Below, piece by piece: positions 10,539 to 21,183 of a DNA stretch of 64,000 bases; within the stretch, counting starts at the first letter, position 1, and each line of letters starts with the position of its first letter. The stretch is from Pelomyxa schiedti (Eukaryota; Evosea; Pelobiontida; Pelomyxidae). A program made the translations under genes and the position numbers. The DNA lies in contig JAHLWZ010000113.1 in the NCBI GenBank assembly GCA_020536535.1, forward strand, positions 1-64,000, given 5' to 3'. The notes beneath the pieces are model-generated. The model was not told the origin of the DNA, ran no database searches, and saw only the letters and a list, made by a program, of their open reading frames with translations.

Positions 10539-12868
10539 TTAGAGAAGAAGCTTGGGGATGTTCCATATATTCTGGTCTGTGACTGTGACAACAGGAATGC
10601 CAAGAATGTCCCCAAAGTATGCCACAGCATCCTTACTTACAGCATAGAGGTTGTGACATGACTCACTGAGGCTGGTGGCATCAACCATGCGGAAAGCAGC
10701 CCCGGCCGCACTCATTTCCTGCTGAACTGGGTCCCAGGTGAATATCTGAGGGGTGCCAAACAGAGTGCCGTTTAGCACGCCGGCCTGGCCGGACTCTTCA
10801 ATGGAAAGTAACACATTCTGTGGTTGGGTGAGTAAGGAAGAAGGTGGTGGAATGTACCAGGTGACTGTATCCGTATTTTCCAAGCCAGTGCTGGTAGTTT
10901 TCCGGTAATGAGGGGGGTGGTTGATTGCTATCAAGTTCCTTTAAAAGTGCTGGCAAGAGCAATAGGAAGCTTTCTGCAAGAAGCTGGTTGCCAATGAGTA
11001 TGCTGAAATGAGTTTAAGGAGGTAACTGTATCAGGGGATGATGATCCGAGATTAATTGTAGCCGCCATTCCAAGCTTCAATTCGGGTATAAAGGCAACAT
11101 TTGACCCAAAGCCACCAACAAGGCCGCCTATGATTGCCTTCAGAAGTAGAGTGGTTATGGGGAAAAGAGCCTTTGGTAATAGTATTGAATCCATTTGCAT
11201 AAACGTCTTCAAAAGTGCCAAGACCATAACCACTAACCCCGTCTGGCATAGGTGTGCCTGACATCTTGAACATGTTTGAGCGATCATCACCAACTGGTGA
11301 TTCTCCGCTTCACAGGGTCAGAGGAGTAGGGCTTTTTGAATTGATACCCAAGAACAGCGTTGTGCAAAAATTTTAAAAGATCAGAGATACTAGAATACAT
11401 TCCCCCGCACGGAGCAGACCATCCCTGTTCCTCAGTGTTATATGCATATTCAACTTGGTTTCCTTGAGCATTTAGAGTGTCTTGTGAAAATGTCAGGTTT
11501 CTTTTGGTGGAACAACACAGTACAGCCAGTTGCCATTCTATTCTTTACATCGTCTGTGTAATGAAATCCTGAAGAATTCATCCCCATTGGTGACAATAAT
11601 TGGTCAACAATGATATCTTCGTAGGTACCAGCGTACTGGGCATGTCATTACGCTTTGGAACTAACGGTTTAACACACAGCTCTTTCAAGGCAATGCCCCA
11701 TAAGAGAAAGCCCAAAGTTAGAATAGTGGGGTTGCACAAATGGCGGGTAGAGCAAAAGCATTGCATTGATGTATTCAAATATCTGCACAAGGTAAAAAAG
11801 AAATATTTAAGCCATCTTGTTACAATTGACTCGTTATATCCACAATTGAATGCCTGGCAGGGTGCTTCTCGTGGAAGTCCGCTTGTGTGAGTAGATAGAC
11901 TGTGGGTTCTTTTAGTGCTATACTGGATTGGAGACTGACAACCTGTGCATACATACACCGCTGAGGTCGTTTCCATAAGGATTCTTAATGTCAAATATAG
12001 GTGGAGCTTCTTGGTTATAGAATTTGGTGACGGGATCATCGAGGTGAACAATGCCATCGGTGATGCCCTTCATCAGAAGAACTGATGAAAAATAAGATTA
12101 AGAAAGTGCAAAGGAAGGAAAATAACGTGTTGTGAAGACTTTAGTAATAGAACCGACATTCCTAAGGAGATTGCAAATGTCATCTTAAAAGGTTACATTC
12201 ATTTTATTATATTTCCAACATCTATTAATACTTAATAGACGAAGGAATAGCCTACCAAATTGTGTCTCCATCAGGGGCTACATCCGAGTCCATAGAAACA
12301 GTGCCTCCGCCTAACAACATTTCATCAGAATCATGTATTATTGAAGCAATGTAGCGTGATACCTTCCAAAAAGATGACTTCTCCATTGTAGATGATACCA
12401 AGGCCCATTCCAAGTTTCAAACCATATCTGAGCTTATATTCCATGATCTGATTAGTGTAGGTTTTGTTGTTGTTTTTGAGGTAGGGATCAAGGGCCAAAA
12501 AAGCCAAAGGAGAAGTATACAAATTCTTGCAGCAGGGAAGAAATTTCTTTGAGAGCCAAGGAGACAGGACCTTTTTCAGATAAGGACACGGGTGGGACAT
12601 CCCTATAATCTCTTGGGCACGGGGGCCCAGCCTGCCAGCTGTACCACGTCCAATTGGCCCAACTTGGGTTCTCCCCCGCGGACTGGCCCCACGCCGACGA
12701 CATCCTCTCCACCGGGTCGATGAGCACGCGCTGCGCTCTCTCGCCCACTGCATTATGGGATCCAATCACCAACGCCACGCACAACAACGAGACCACACCA
12801 CCTAGCCCTGTCATCAGCCCGAAAAAACAAAAAATGAACTTCTCAACTGCTACTGTACCGTAGTACAT
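10539..12868 (-). CDS. Membrane-anchored beta-lactamase-like serine hydrolase
   Basis: Class C beta-lactamase / LACTB-type fold in about ten exons, roughly 560 aa. The N-terminus from ATG 12868 has a hydrophobic segment (EKFIFCFFGLMTGLGGVVSL), a likely signal anchor that puts the enzyme in the secretory pathway. Catalytic motifs: nucleophile SxxK in VGSITKVFT; THTSGLPREAP after it; YxN in HYSNFGLSLMGHCLE; GWSAPCGGMYSSISDLLKF; and, in the KTG-equivalent region, GGLVGGFGSNVAFIP. A C-terminal beta domain follows (LNGTLFGTPQIFTW). The start at 12868 leaves the overlapping divergent Nudix gene free. Eukaryotic relatives are peptidases or esterases with mostly unknown substrates; antibiotic hydrolysis is not implied. 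One junction near 10980-11010, between SSSPDTV and LLLPALLKEL, remains unresolved. Confidence 0.85.
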
Positions 12869-12916
12869 CCATTTCGTGAAAAGAAACAATTTTGACGATT
12901 TGATTGCGCGGGGAGA
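12869..12916. promoter_or_regulatory. 48-bp divergent intergenic region
   Basis: Only 48 bp separate the inferred start codons of the beta-lactamase-like gene (minus) and the Nudix gene (plus), so core promoter elements must overlap the 5' ends of one or both genes. Confidence 0.4.
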
Positions 12917-13638
12917 ATGGCCACGGTACCAGCAGAGAACAATTACACCCAAGGCAGCAGACCAACTGATGCAGCTCATTGTGCAATCTACTACGTCACC
13001 GAAAGCCACCAGCCAATTGTGTTGATGCTGCTGCGCTTCGACGGACAATTTGGTTTTGCAGGTTGGCTGGCAGTGACCCTTGTTTTTTTCTTCGCCTTTT
13101 TCCCCTTAAATTGAGCTCCCCTGGGACAATGTTGTTTGATGTCTTATGAATCTAGGAGGATTTGTGGATGAGGGGGAAACAGTTAGACAAGCTGTTGTAC
13201 GTGAAATTCAGGAGGAGTTGGGATTCACAGTTGAGCCCGAGAGGCCAAAGCTTATCTCCACTGAAACGACACCCAATCTAACACTGCACTTTTTTGCATG
13301 TGAGATTACAAAGGAGCAAATGATTAATCTTGAATCGCATTCCCATTCTGCCAAGCACTGGGGGTAACTCTCTTACTTTATTATTATCACCGCTATTACA
13401 TATTTCATTTTCTAACACCATACCCCCCAAATCGTGCAGAATAGAGGTACTTGGGATTGTCAGAGTTCCCACTTTCGACTGCGAATATGATGTTATCAAG
13501 CACATACCAGGTCTCTGTATGCGCAACTTCTTCCGCAACAAGTTTGTTTCCAACAGCCGGGACCAGTTGGTTGATATTGTAACCAAAGTGGACACTACCC
13601 ATGCAGCAGCAATAAGAGCACTTGTAAGCTCTTTATAA
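12917..13638 (+). CDS. Nudix hydrolase, NUDT16-like
   Basis: Three in-frame exons give about 190 aa (introns near 13061-13157 and 13365-13439). The Nudix box is complete across the first intron: GGFVDEGETVRQ then VVREIQEELGF, matching GX5EX7REUXEEXGU, which coordinates Mg2+ for hydrolysis of nucleoside diphosphates linked to X. The segment before it (MLLRFDGQFGFAGGFVDEG) and the C-terminal part (VLGIVRVPTFD, FRNKFVSNSRDQL) resemble NUDT16/Nudt16-like enzymes, which act on inosine diphosphate, capped RNA or ADP-ribose. The exact substrate cannot be assigned. No targeting signal is visible. Confidence 0.88.
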
Positions 13639-13916
13639 TGTACTGAGTTTGAGGCGATTCTCTTAAAGTTCATGACAACCAAAGATCTACCACAATTGTG
13701 GGTTGGCCACACACTTTTTTCGCGTGTTAACGGCCACACCTCGACCCAAAACCATTCCTTTAATCATTGATCACGCGTAGCAGATCTGGCTCGCTCTCGC
13801 GTTCCTTTTATAACCATTGTGCAGGTAACTTTTTTGTTGTTTCTTTTTTCCTTTGTTTGAGGATTTTGGGCTGTGCCCATTCGGTGATGGACTCCCCATT
13901 TTTTGATTTTTTTTAA
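13639..13916. other. Short intergenic region
   Basis: 278 bp between the Nudix stop and the ATG of the GTPase gene. AT-rich near its right end with T-runs; no RNA gene or repeat recognised. Confidence 0.4.
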
Positions 13917-16900
13917 ATGCAATTCTGTCGCATGGATACACTGACATCTCCGTCGTGTTGTGCCACGGCCTCAATGTCCCAACCACAACAACAACCACCA
14001 CAACACACTGAGCCACATCAGCCACCTACTACTGCAACAGCAACAACTGTAACATCACCATCACCATCACCGTCTCCGTCGCCATCGACGACGACATCGT
14101 CGGCTCCCGTGGCCGAGACGTCGCCGTCGGCCGCGGCACTACCCATAACTGCGAAACCATCGAAGGGCGCGCGCGCGCCGTCCCCCACCCGCGTGGTCTC
14201 CCCGCGCTCCACGTCGGCGTGCACCACCGCGTCTCCCGCATGCGCCACGCGCTCCCCTTCCCCCTCCTTCAATTCCTCCGTCGCGCCCAGATCCCCATCA
14301 ACCACCCCAGCACCATCTGCAACAGCAACAGCAACAACCACAACCGCCATGTTTTGTAGCAGCAACAGCAACAGCCACAGCGGGGGCACCGCGATGCTGC
14401 CGCCGAGCCCGCGCAAGGAGTCGTCGCCGGGGCCCGTCGCGGTTTCCGGAAACAACGGCCCGTCGCCGCCCCTGCTGTACTCGTCGTCGTCGTCGTCGTC
14501 GTCGGCGCCGACCACGCCCAAGACGCGGCCGGCGGTCGTGGTGGTTGTGGGCGAGAGCAACACGAGCACGCCGTCGCCGTCGCTGTCGCCCACGCCGTCG
14601 CCCCCGCACTGCAACCTGCCCCTTGTGCCGTCGCTCTCTTCCTCGTCCCCGTCGTCGTCGTCGTCGCCGTCGTCTTCTTCCTCCTCTTCCTCCTGCTCTT
14701 CCGCCTCCTCTAATGGCTCATCCTCGGCGTCGTCGGCTTCTCTGTCCTCGTGCTACGTCGCCAGTTCCACTGGCTCTCCCTCGTCCTCGGCGTCGTCGCC
14801 TGCAGCTTCGTGCATGGTACCGCTGTCGTTTGTGCTTGCGCACAGGCCCCCCTCTGCCCCCACGACCTCCTCGACGAGGCTGCCCACGACCCCCCACAGT
14901 GTTGGTCTGATGGGGTCCCTCGACATGCAGCTGCAGATGGCGGCGCAGCGCTCCCGCTCCCGCTCCAGGTCGCCGACCCAGTCCCCAAGCGGCACGCCTA
15001 TCCCGACTCCCTCGCCTTCCCCGCCTCTGCAGGCCATTGCCTTCTCGCTGCTGCCGCCGTCTTCGGGGTCGCCTGTGCCTGTTCCCCCGCACATGCAGTG
15101 CGGCGGCTTGTCTTCTTCTGGTGGTGCCTTGGATATTTTGAACATGAACCATAACCAGAGCCAGAACCAGAATTTGAGCTTGAGTTCTGGTTCGGTCAGT
15201 AGCTCCTCGACTGCTGCTGACTCCTCGACTTCAGGCGGTACTGGTTTCCATCCTCCGCGGCCACCGCCACCTCCACCTCCAATTGGCTGGGTTGATGTGG
15301 CACCTAGTGCTGAGGAGGAGGAAGGACTTCCAGATATGTTGCATAGATACAAGTCTTTTATCAATCAAGGTACATGCACCCCGGGATGAATACCATTGCC
15401 AATTCCTTTGTTTATGCTGACACACGTGTAGATGTGGCTGCTATTGCTGAACATTTCCGGAAAACTTATGCCGACATCAAGCGCACCACAGAAAGGCCTC
15501 ATGTTCTTGTTGTAGGCCCAACTGGGTATGTTCTGTATTGCCATTAATAATTTTTTTCATATTTTTTCTATGGCAGATCTGGCAAAAGCTCTCTCATAAA
15601 CTCTATCTTTGGTATGGATCTCGCCAAAGAGGGCACGGGAGTTCCCATCACAACACACTTCACTCGCTACGAGCTAGAAGGCAGTCCTGTTGTTGTGTAT
15701 GATTCCAAGGGAGTTGAGCACGGTCACAGCACAGAGTTTATTGATGCCACCCAGGAGTTTTTCAACTTGCATCATGTGGGCCAACCCGGTTTGTCTGACG
15801 ACCCAATTCACATTATCTGGTGTGTATATCACAGTCAGAAAGTTATTTAATTTCGAATTGGAAAGCATATTACTTCATTCAACCTTTTTTTACTCACACT
15901 TTTGGCAGGTATGTCATCAACTCTGCTGGCTCTCGCATACACCCATTTGAAGAAGAGCTCTGGAAAACCATCTTTGCTCCTCTACCTATAATGTTTTTGA
16001 TGAATAAATCGGACATCAGTTCTGATGAAGACAGACAAATATTACGGGCAGCTATTGAGAGATTGAGCCTCCCCAACTCTGTTGGGTACGAATTTAAAGA
16101 TACAATAATGTATTCGTAGTTAATCCAATTTAGGATCTTCGAAACTGTCTCTGGACACCACTCACAAGTGCTGAATGTTACCAAGTGTCCAAATTGTAAA
16201 AGTGATGACTTGAACATACGTAAGAAACAACGAGTGGCAACATGTGAATCCTGTCATTACCAGGTTGCGTTGCCTCTGCACACCTATCTCTAACAATCTG
16301 TGTTAGATTACCTTGGCGGTGTCATCACACATTGAGCTCATTACCAAGACAATAGACACACTGCCATTACGAAGCCGGGAAGCCTTCATTGGAGCTCAGA
16401 TTGTAAGTTGCAAGCATAAAGAGAATACTGCGAAGTTAATCATTACTGAGTACTTTGAGCAATATGTACAGGTTGTTTTCACTCTTTAATGCCATTCACA
16501 TTAAGTGCCTGCTAATACTAAAACAGACTCGCTTTTTGCGGCCATTACAACATCTCATTGCTGGGATGCTTGTGAGATTGGCTATTTTGTGGGATTTTGT
16601 TGATCGCGGTTCTGTGTTAGGAACAGCAATAGCACAGGCATGGGTCCAGTTCTATTTGGAAAAAGCAATTAATGGGCCTAGGACTTGTTTGCACGAGAGC
16701 TTTACTTCAGAGAAAGAATTCTCGAAATATTAAGGTCAGTGACTGGCTCACGTGCCTATACGACGGCTGTAGCGATCCTATGGAATAGGTCCCTCAGGTT
16801 TCCAAGTAGATTTTTTCTAAAACCTTTTTCCAGGTGTCTTAGAAACCTTTTTATGGAAATTTTCTTCAGTACTTGTGGAGACACTGTTTCTTCTAATTGG

Positions 16901-17538
16901 GAAGAGGTATAGACCCGTTGGTAAATTGTCAAACTTCATTTACCTATTTTCAGCTTGTGCAGAGAAGCTTTGCAGATTTGAATGGTGAAGCCCTACTTCA
17001 CATTGTCAAGTCACTTGCCTCTACTTGCATAGCAGATATCCTCGAGGCAGAGATGCCTTCTGACACATCATGGGGTGGCACACACAGTACACCACGCTCA
17101 AGTGCTAGTGCGACGCCTAGCCCACAGAATACAACGAATTTCTCCGCATTTACGCCGATTGATCACCCCGGTGCCTCCACGTCACCATCATTGTGCAATG
17201 CCAGTCCATCCCCAATACTCGATTCAATAGTAACACCCACACCCGCAATAGCACCAGCACCAACAACCAAGAAACTGCAGATGTCAGAACCACTACACAC
17301 AGAAATTCTCACACCAGAACCACCACTCCGGCCACCCTCACAACCGATTTTTCTACCACCACTTCAGCCACAGGCACTACAAGCCAACAACAACACACCT
17401 GCAACACCCAGCAACAATAACCTATCCATATCCACACACCCGGAACCACAAAAGCCACCACCCCCTCCACTTCCTTCATTTGTATCTGATTCACCCAGAC
17501 AAACACCCCCAGCAACAAACAACAACGGCCTCAGATAA
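13917..17538 (+). CDS. GTPase with long Ser/Pro-rich N-terminus and internal zinc ribbon
   Basis: Exon 1 (13917-15370) encodes about 480 residues of Ser, Pro, Thr and Gln low complexity, then a short helix (EGLPDMLHRYKSFINQ). The GTPase follows over small exons. Walker A/G1 is VGPTGSGKSSLINSIFG, G2 lies in GVPITTHFT, G3 is VYDSKGVEHG (DxxG), and G4 is MFLMNKSD. After the G domain comes a zinc ribbon, KCPNCKSDDLN and TCESC (CxxC...CxxC), then helical segments (SSHIELITKTIDTLPL; HLIAGMLVRLAILWDF). These vaguely recall the DUF697 tail of Era-like GTPases. A Pro-rich tail ends at 17538. Exon structure between 16405 and 16970 is uncertain. The low-complexity N-terminus probably makes it a scaffolded or condensate-prone protein (inference). 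Role unknown. Confidence 0.75.
14481..14504. repeat. (TCG)8 microsatellite encoding poly-Ser
   Basis: Eight TCG units in a row inside exon 1 of the GTPase gene, part of a wider GC-rich Ser-codon tract (14460-14800). Confidence 0.8.
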
Positions 17539-17673
17539 CCCCACAACAAGGCACACTACATTCCCAAACACCAAATTTTCTGGGCAACAGAGATCGAGCT
17601 GAGCTTTGGTGCCCCAATTGTTTTGTTAATCTACTCTGGAACAAAAAAAAATTTGAACACCTCATTTCACGGT

Positions 17674-19519
17674 ATGAAGCCCAATTCTAAATTCGCATAC
17701 AAAAATCTGGAGTTGGCAGGAGTATTTGCATCATGCTGGTGTATCAGAGGCGAGAGGACGTACTTTATTAAATTTCAACAAGCACTCTTCAACGACCCCC
17801 ACCACCCTATGTCAGTCGAACAGCGCGTGTGGGCGATGAGCGTCGCCGACACGCTGTTCCCTCTCGTGGCATTAGTGTGCAGGGCCGTGATGGGGGCGAC
17901 GGTGGAGGAGCACGGCGAGTACGGGCCCACGACCCACACGTCGCGACGGTACTTTGTGCTGCGATGCGCCGCCATGGCGGGCAGTACCAGGTGCATCGAC
18001 TGGATTTTGAGGAAGCTGCTCCCCACTAGGAACAACAGAGAGGAGTGCGTCACTGTGCTCAAGGGACTGTGTGCTGGTGAGATGGTTTTTGTGTGTTTTG
18101 TGTTGTGTTGTAGTGAAATTCACTGAGGAATGAATTCATACAGGAGGGCATATTCGGCTTGCAAAAGCGCTTGTTGAGAGTGGGGACACTCCATGGAGGG
18201 TTGGGGAACTAAGGTGGCCGGTATATGACACGGAGCTGATTAAAAGACTCAGGGACATTAACACACCAAGGTCACACAGCCTTTTGTATGATACGTGCGA
18301 GGGAGGCCATCTGGAGGCTGTCAAGTGGGTGATTTCCAAGTTTTTTGGAGTTGACACGGATGAGATGGAGCTTGCCATGCCGTCATTCGTTGCTGCGAGG
18401 AAGGGCCATACCGATGTAGTGAAGCTGCTGTTTGATGTGGCCACGTGCAGAAAAGATTGGTACCATTTTCGTTGCACAAATCAGTCGGCCATCCCCATTA
18501 CGATCTTTATTGGGGGCTTGGCGGCGGGCAAGAGCAGGCTGCTGTCCACAATTTTCCGAGTCCCTCCGGGTATGACATCGCCTATCCGCTATGGTCGCGG
18601 CGGATTGACAACAACGTGTGAGTGGCATACCGACATGTACGGCAGCATGTACGTCGACACGCCAGCTCTTGGTGTTGAGAGGCCGCAACAGCAGCAGGCG
18701 GTACTGGAGGCGCTCAACCGAGGAGGAACGTTCCGAGTAGTGTTTGTTGTTAGCCTGGTGGCGGAGCGTGTACGGCCTGGGGACGTCGCCATGATGTATC
18801 TTTTGCACAAGGTTGTCCCGACAATTGGGTCCGGTTACAGCATTGTGATAAACAAAGTTTCAGCCGCAGTGATGGGTGCAAGCATATCTAACAAAAAAGC
18901 CATTCAAAATCAGTTGCTGGGAGACTTCCCACCCACTTCATATTTTTACTTCTTTCCTGGTCAATCGTGGGATTCCAATTTGACTGAAGACTTTAGGAAT
19001 TTTATTCAGCACGCTCCTGCTGCTGCAATTCCCGGCGGTTCCATTTCTTTCTCCCTCCAAGACGAGCGACAGTCACCTGTTCATGCAACTGAAAGTACGT
19101 TATCCACTGAGCAGACGTCTCAGCCAATGACGGAACAGTTGTTTCAGGAACAGGAGCCAACAATACAAAGAGACGCAGCTGAATATATTCGAAGCGTATA
19201 TCACTGGGAAGCAGAACCGTTCTGCGCCACAGGGCACACTGAACGCAGGCATGTTTCATTTTCATACACTGCAAGTATTTGCGGTCTCATTCTTCACAGC
19301 CAAAGAGCCACTGAATTGACACAAGAATTTAAGCAAGAGCCCCACAACGGCAACCAAAGAACGGAAACCCTTAGGTTTAACATTCCAAGCAACGGACCTG
19401 TGACTGGTTACAGCTGCACCACTGCCAGACAAACAGTTCATACAGAAGTCTATGGTTGGAACCAAGCTCCTTTTTCTTCCCCGTTAAATTCAACATCCCA
19501 TGGCAAGCACAAACTGTGA
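17674..19519 (+). CDS. Ankyrin-like repeats fused to a P-loop GTPase
   Basis: Two exons: 17674-18075 and 18146-19519. The intron (GTGAGA donor, ATACAG acceptor) restores the ankyrin-like GGHIRLAKALVESGD frame. The N-terminal half holds helical pairs typical of degenerate ankyrin repeats (LRCAAMAGSTRCIDWIL; CEGGHLEAVKWVI; ARKGHTDVVKLLF). From about 18500 a nucleotide-binding domain starts: IFIGGLAAGKSRLL (Walker A, GxxxxGKS), TTTCEWHTD, then YVDTPALG (G3, as in AIG1/Toc-type GTPases with DTPG) and VINKVS (partial G4; the usual Asp is Ser). Specificity for guanine is therefore not certain. The tail of about 170 residues is Gln/Ser-rich. ATG 17674 is the first ATG of the open frame; ATG 17809 is an alternative. 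It follows the previous GTPase by 135 bp but the two G domains are not close copies. Confidence 0.75.
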
Positions 19520-19716
19520 AGTACTGTTTATCCAATTTATATAGAACCCTTGTTAATATAAGAAGATTATACATGATCAAGAATTATATTTGTTGTTATT
19601 CCTATTTACAATCTCTGTGGTTTAACGGAATGAACGCTCCGTTCCTACGAATGCCTGGATCTGGACCCACGGGACTGGTTTTATCGAAAGTCTATTTGTT
19701 GTTAGAAAACACGGAA

Positions 19717-21136
19717 TCAACTTTTTCTATTCTGCACTGGTGGGGGAGGTGGAGGCGGGACAGGGCATGAATTGTTCTGTTCTGTTTCTGTACTGCTTGT
19801 GGGTGTTTGTGGTGATGGTGAATCTGGGGTGGGCTCGTAAATTTTCTTGTTGCCACGACGGAATTCTGTGGCATAGTCTTGATGTACCGGAAGGTTCTCA
19901 ACAGGCCTAATTTGGCTCTGTGCTGTTCTTCCCTTTTGGAAATCAGATAGAGCAGCGTTATACGTCGGGCTGTCCTTGATCCATCTATCCGATTTTTGTT
20001 GTTAGAATTATAGCCGTACTTAAACTCTTCAGGAAAATATCTATCATAGCGGAATCCATAGCTTACTTGCAAACAAGAGACCTCTGAGCCACAGCGCACA
20101 AGTCGAAGCCCCAGAGGAAAGACATGAGCGGCCACAAGAAAGCCTCGCCCGAGTGCATCCTGGTGCCGAGCTCGGGCGGTACGGAGCCGTCGCCCCAGGC
20201 CCCCTTGGCCGACGCCGCGAGGCACTCGGCCACCACGGAGCGGAACACCGTGTGCCTCGCGTTGACCCACTCGAGCAGCTCGAAGTAGGTCCGCCAGGCC
20301 TCGGACTCTGGGCCCAGGCACACGGCGCCGCCAAAGGCCCCGGCGCGGGTCAGCTCCGCGACGGCCCGCAGCGACGCGGCGTCGCTGACGCCGTTGTGGC
20401 GGTCGCAGCCCAGGCCCGCGACGACCAGCAGGCGGCGCCACGGGCGGGCGAGCGCGGGGGCCAGCTCGCCGAGGGCCGCGACGGCCGCCAGGGTCACGGC
20501 GTCCTCGACCGGGTCGCCCAGGGCCTGCTCGTCGCCGGCCATGAGGGAGTCGCTGCCGCCGTCGAAGGCGACCACGGCGTCGACCGAGTGGGCGGCGGCC
20601 AGGGCGGCGAGGAGGCGCGAGAGGGGCCCCGGGGCGCAGGCGCGGGCGTAGAAGGCGTAGCAGGTGTGCGGGGCCCGCGACGGGTACTTGTGGTCCAGGA
20701 ACGAGCAGCAGTGGATCTCGGGCGCGTACATCTTGGACCCGCGGCTCCCCCCGTGCACCCGCTTGCACACCAGCCCGGCCTCGGAGAACACCACCTCGGT
20801 CGCCGGCGGCGGAGTCGCCGTAGCCTCCCCTCCTGTTGTAGTAGTAGTAGTAGCTGTAGTTGTTGTAGTAGCAGCCGAGGAGTCGGACTCGGTGGACGAG
20901 GGGGGCGCGTCGACGGCGATGTTGCGTGTGGCGCCGAAGCTGTTGCTGGCTATGACCACGGTCTTGCCCAGGCGCACGAGCTCGGGGTAGAGCAGCAGGC
21001 TGTGCACAAAGTCGAACCCGCCGCCGCACCCGCACAGCATCACGGTCCTGATGTCGGGGTCCTGAAGCACCCTTAGGAACGCAGGCTGCAGCAGGCTACA
21101 CCCACCGTCGTTCGAACTAGGCAACGCCGACGACAT
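19717..21136 (-). CDS. DUF1152 family protein with Pro-rich tail
   Basis: Two exons: 21136-20067 and 19984-19717, with a GTAAGC donor and a GATAG acceptor that join in frame. About 445 aa. The N-terminus has the family's GCGGGFDFVHSLLLYPEL segment, a Gly-rich turn like those in nucleotide- or phosphate-binding folds, followed by KTVVIASNSFG. Later conserved-looking segments are VVAFDGGSDSLMAGDEQ, VVAGLGCDRHNGVSD and MHSGEAFLWPLMSF. DUF1152 proteins are known mainly from bacteria and archaea; function unknown. A Thr/Ala low-complexity insertion encoded by (TAG)n-like DNA (about 20830-20880) interrupts the domain. The second exon adds a basic, Pro-rich tail ending in a poly-Pro run (PVPPPPPPPV), a possible SH3/WW/profilin ligand. 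Exon 1 is very GC-rich. Confidence 0.8.
20830..20880. repeat. Degenerate trinucleotide repeat (GTA/GTT)
   Basis: Interrupted GTA/GTT trinucleotides; on the minus strand they encode a poly-Thr/Ala insertion within the DUF1152 protein. Confidence 0.7.
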
Positions 21137-21183
21137 CGCACCGTTTTTTCTAGGCCGATCGAAATTGGTAGTCCAGGGTTTCA
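21137..21183. promoter_or_regulatory. 47-bp divergent intergenic region
   Basis: The start codons of the DUF1152 gene (minus, 21136) and the acidic F-box gene (plus, 21184) face away from each other across 47 bp, suggesting a shared bidirectional promoter. Confidence 0.4.

Noticed and set aside
12979-13048. Longer N-terminus for the beta-lactamase-like protein
   Set aside because: It would overlap the first coding exon of the divergent Nudix gene, and the open frame there begins without an ATG; ATG 12868 just before the hydrophobic segment is more plausible.
14018-15364. Several long minus-strand frames (up to 203 aa) opposite the Ser/Pro-rich exon
   Set aside because: Asp/Gly/Val-rich or Arg-rich mirror images of TCG/CCG repeats; no independent gene signals.
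20153-21076. 307-aa plus-strand open frame opposite the DUF1152 gene
   Set aside because: It is antisense to a GC-rich exon with a recognised domain, has a Gly/Arg/Ala composition typical of a shadow frame, and has no domain or splice support.
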